IMG/VR virus record: IMGVR_UViG_3300023083_000102
Span: 1-24,451 of that record
From: a virus
Strand: one strand, 5' to 3'
DNA: 24,451 bases
The notes beneath the pieces are model-generated. The model was given only the letters and a program-made list of their open reading frames with translations. It made no database searches and had not been told where the DNA came from. Positions 22,248 through 24,451 of the stretch are shown here, piece after piece. The position numbers were made by a program, and so were the translations under genes. Every line of letters begins with the position of its first letter. The first letter of the stretch is position 1.

Positions 22248-23462
22248 TTATGCTATACCTATCAGAAAATCAAAAGTTCCTGCCTGCGACGGTGCCTGGG
22301 CAGGCAGTCTGCTTTTTAAGGTTTTAGGTTTGTTTATATTCAGTTTATTTAGCGCTACATACCGCAGCGGGTCTATCAGGTGGTTGTAAACATCAACAGG
22401 CCGATTAATGGTTTTTCCGCTGCGGTCGGTTTTCCAGCGGTACCTTTCCAGTTCTTTGCGCAGGTTTACGCTGTTGCGCGTTACGTTTATTTGGTATCGT
22501 TTTAAGATATCTATAGAGTTTACCACGCTGTCGGCACCTTTTTTAGCGCCTGAGATATACCAGCCCTGTCGCTTAAGCTCCTCAATAGATTTTGGTTCGG
22601 CGCTGTCGGCAATTATTTCGGTGGTTTTGCTTATCCCAACGCTGTTTAATTTCTTTGAAATATCGGTGTTAGTGAGCCCTGTTTCATAAATAAGCTCTTC
22701 CACCCACAGTTCGCCGTTTTGTTTGTAAACCAGCAGGCAGCCGGTTTCGTCATTCGTGAATCCAAAATCTAAACCCGCTGCCAATAGTTTTGCATCTGCA
22801 GGGATGGCATCGCATATATACCAGTTGCTAAACACCAATCCGGTTATTCTGCCGGTGAGGCCACGGGCATATACTTTCCAAAGTTCATAATCTTCGGTTT
22901 TCATTGCCTCAATTTTATTTCGCAAGCCTTCGTTTATAAAAGGATTGTGGCGGTGGTCTGATATCAATAGCTGCACATCTGGCTTTCCTATCAGTTTTTC
23001 ATGGGCCCAGAAACCACTGTTAGGATTGTAATCGATATAAATACGCTTTTTGGTACGAAGGGCTAGTTCTGTATAAACTGCCCATTCAATACCGTTGGCT
23101 TCGTTGATGAAAAGATAGTCGCGTTTCCCGGATTTTGCATCCTGGGCGTTACTATAGCTTTTAAATTCGATAATGCTACCGTTTTTAAATTCAAATATCC
23201 TATCGGTTTTATTGTAGTTTTTGATCGCTTTTTTTAACTCAGGCCAGTCGTTATAAATAGCAAGGGCATCGCGCAACGCCCCCGATTTTAGATTGGGGAT
23301 GTCCTGACCAACAACTGTAATAATCTGTTTTTCGGCTTCGCAGGCAAGGCAGAACAACACCAGTTCAATGGCAAACGTTTTGCCCGAACTGGTACCACCC
23401 TGGTTTATTACAATGTAGGCCGGGCTGTTATAATTATTATGAAAGAGGATAGAAGTATTCAT
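22248..23462 (-). CDS. terminase large subunit
   Basis: 404 residues, the usual length. The ATPase part has Walker A GGTSSGKT at 22-29, Walker B DYLFIN with Glu121 at 115-121, and YIDYNP at 142-147 as the coupling region. The nuclease part, of RNase H fold, has Asp232 in AGLDFGFT, Asp286 in IIADSAEP and Asp364 in HLIDPLRY. It is the motor that cuts and packs DNA into the prohead through the portal; it resembles the PBSX/Terminase_3 type. The ATG at 23462 follows a core TTTACCAATAA motif shared with the accessory-island leaders, 23 bases upstream, and the small subunit is separated by a cargo gene on the other strand, so the large subunit may have its own promoter. Confidence 0.93.
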   Translation of the reverse strand: MNTSILFHNNYNSPAYIVINQGGTSSGKTFAIELVLFCLACEAEKQIITVVGQDIPNLKSGALRDALAIYNDWPELKKAIKNYNKTDRIFEFKNGSIIEFKSYSNAQDAKSGKRDYLFINEANGIEWAVYTELALRTKKRIYIDYNPNSGFWAHEKLIGKPDVQLLISDHRHNPFINEGLRNKIEAMKTEDYELWKVYARGLTGRITGLVFSNWYICDAIPADAKLLAAGLDFGFTNDETGCLLVYKQNGELWVEELIYETGLTNTDISKKLNSVGISKTTEIIADSAEPKSIEELKRQGWYISGAKKGADSVVNSIDILKRYQINVTRNSVNLRKELERYRWKTDRSGKTINRPVDVYNHLIDPLRYVALNKLNINKPKTLKSRLPAQAPSQAGTFDFLIGIA

Positions 23463-23485
23463 CTTATTGAAAATAAGGGCATCAA

Positions 23486-23496
23486 TTATTGGTAAA
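23486..23496 (-). promoter_or_regulatory. core of the repeated leader before the large terminase
   Basis: TTATTGGTAAA on the plus strand, identical to the core of copies A, B and C, 23 bases before the terminase ATG on the minus strand. The flanks do not match, so it may be only the functional core or chance. It lies in the 66-base divergent region shared with the lipoprotein gene. Confidence 0.35.
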
Positions 23497-23528
23497 AAAT
23501 GGTATGTTTATGGAAACCTTATTGCACA

Positions 23529-23972
23529 ATGAAATCAATTTGCTACGCATGCCTTATCGTATTATTAATCAGTTCTTTCGGATGTAAAAAAGATATGGGC
23601 AAAAACCCATATACAACTGATGTCATCGCCGGGAAATGGTTTATGAAAAAGCAGATACTAAAACAATATGAACTTGATGTTTTAATTGTTGATAAAACAA
23701 TTACATCATTTGATAATATTTACATGCAATTTAATGCAGATGGTACAGGTATTTATAACGAAGGTAGTGCCAACCTCACCTTTAAATGGAATATTTTAAA
23801 TGAGGTGCTTACAGTTACGAAAAAGTTATCTGATGAACAGGTACTGGTATCACCATATCACATTGAGACATTAACCACAGGAGAACTTGTTATGACGTAC
23901 GATCATGCTTACAAGGATCCCCGGAATGCAAATACATACCGTGATGTATCTCAAGAGTTTTATACTAGGTAA
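23529..23972 (+). CDS. small lipoprotein, lipocalin-like (cargo gene)
   Basis: 147 residues from the ATG at 23529 (a start 30 bases earlier is open but would spoil the signal). Signal peptide MKSICYACLIVLLISSFGC with Cys19 as the lipidated residue, then KKDMGKNPY. The mature part has the pattern of lipocalin-like domains of Bacteroidota lipoproteins: IAGKWFMKKQILKQYE, NIYMQFNADGTGIYNEG, LTFKWNILNEVLTV, GELVMTYDH. It lies on the opposite strand between the terminase genes, divergent from the large one and ending 20 bases from the end of the small one. Its expression therefore does not depend on the late message, and late transcription would run antisense to it. Probably lysogen-expressed cargo anchored in the envelope. 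Confidence 0.75.
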   Translation: MKSICYACLIVLLISSFGCKKDMGKNPYTTDVIAGKWFMKKQILKQYELDVLIVDKTITSFDNIYMQFNADGTGIYNEGSANLTFKWNILNEVLTVTKKLSDEQVLVSPYHIETLTTGELVMTYDHAYKDPRNANTYRDVSQEFYTR

Positions 23973-23992
23973 TAGATATTTAAAAATTCAGG

Positions 23993-24451
23993 TTACAATA
24001 TTACATCCTTTTCATTATTGGCAAGTTGCAGGCCGGTATGTATTATCTCTATCCGTAACTTTGTAGAAGTTTCGTCTAACTGGGCTGGGTGGGGCTGTTT
24101 TTCATTCCAACCAAGGCTTTTCAGCGCAAAAATAGCTCCTGTGGGCGCTTGCTGGTGAAGCCTGCGTTCGTACTCGGCCTCAATTCTTAACCTGGCGCGT
24201 TTTACTGCCCAACCAAATTCGCCATTGTATTCATAATCGTCAAAGTCCTGCCGGCTGTTAAAGCCAAGTTTTAATATCAATTCGCTAATGAGTGCTGCCT
24301 CTGGCTGGCGCATCCATTCTTTCTCTAAAGTGGTTTCTCCGGTTTTACTGTTTTTTGCCACATTGGGCACCATTTTATAATCACCTTGTATATACTCAAA
24401 ATATTCATCAGTAAGTGCTATGATTTCATCTGCTGTAGATAGTTTTTGCAT
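23993..24451 (-). CDS. terminase small subunit
   Basis: 152 residues as seen; the ATG is the last codon of the window, so the gene could begin further upstream. STADEIIALTDEYFEYIQGDYK and QPEAALISELILKLGFNSRQDF are followed by GEFGWAVKRARLRIEAEYERRL and TGAIFALKSLGWNEKQ. This is the pattern of P22 gp3-like small terminases common in Bacteroidota prophages, where the ALKSLGW or ALKNFGW motif precedes a short tail. It recognises the packaging site and guides the large subunit. The next gene on its strand is the large subunit, about 530 bases away because of the cargo gene. Confidence 0.85.
   Translation of the reverse strand: MQKLSTADEIIALTDEYFEYIQGDYKMVPNVAKNSKTGETTLEKEWMRQPEAALISELILKLGFNSRQDFDDYEYNGEFGWAVKRARLRIEAEYERRLHQQAPTGAIFALKSLGWNEKQPHPAQLDETSTKLRIEIIHTGLQLANNEKDVIL

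Noticed and set aside
1-24451. CRISPR arrays, tRNA or rRNA genes, insertion sequences, integrase
   Set aside because: Looked for and not seen. The repeats found are paired inverted elements, not regularly spaced direct repeats, and no transposase or recombinase motif was noticed.

Overview
The window looks like the late (packaging and virion) region of a tailed, siphovirus-like prophage or phage of a member of the Bacteroidota, most likely the Sphingobacteriaceae (Mucilaginibacter/Pedobacter type). The grounds are the protein families seen, starts without clear Shine-Dalgarno sites, a lipoprotein and an envelope acyltransferase as cargo, and GC-rich and AT-rich intergenic inverted repeats of a kind I remember from that group. 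The host assignment is inference. No integrase, repressor, replication, lysis or tRNA gene and no CRISPR array is visible, so the early region and att sites lie outside the window.

Almost everything is on the minus strand and reads from high to low coordinates. Packaging: small terminase (23993-24451) and large terminase (22248-23462), separated by a plus-strand lipoprotein gene (23529-23972). First tail block: a tail-assembly-chaperone-like gene with a probable programmed -1 frameshift (21380-22227), a small completion-type protein (20869-21309) and two large virion proteins (16690-20799). An AT-rich accessory island follows (about 13344-16679). It holds single-span or exported proteins of unknown function, short plus-strand genes, gene remnants and a repeated promoter-like leader.

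After the island come the tape measure protein (10757-13279), a small helix-turn-helix-like protein, a 470-bp non-coding segment with operator-like palindromes, a ClpP-type prohead protease with a scaffold-like tail (8767-9954), the major capsid protein (7445-8653), a tube-like protein (6724-7311), portal (5069-6349), head-tail connector (4375-5025) and three fibre-type proteins (1214-4375). The array ends with a low-GC acyltransferase (142-1152) that could modify host surface glycans.

Taken together the genes would make a DNA-packaging motor, an HK97-fold capsid matured by an encoded protease, a non-contractile tail and adhesive fibres. Cargo genes sit at three places: between the terminase subunits, inside the tail block and after the fibres. 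The most notable points are two T7/A7 slippery heptamers at reading-frame junctions, a repeated leader with constant spacing to start codons, REPIN-like paired repeats scattered through the late genes, and a module order in which the head genes follow the tape measure gene. All functional calls are by eye from sequence patterns. No database search was run.
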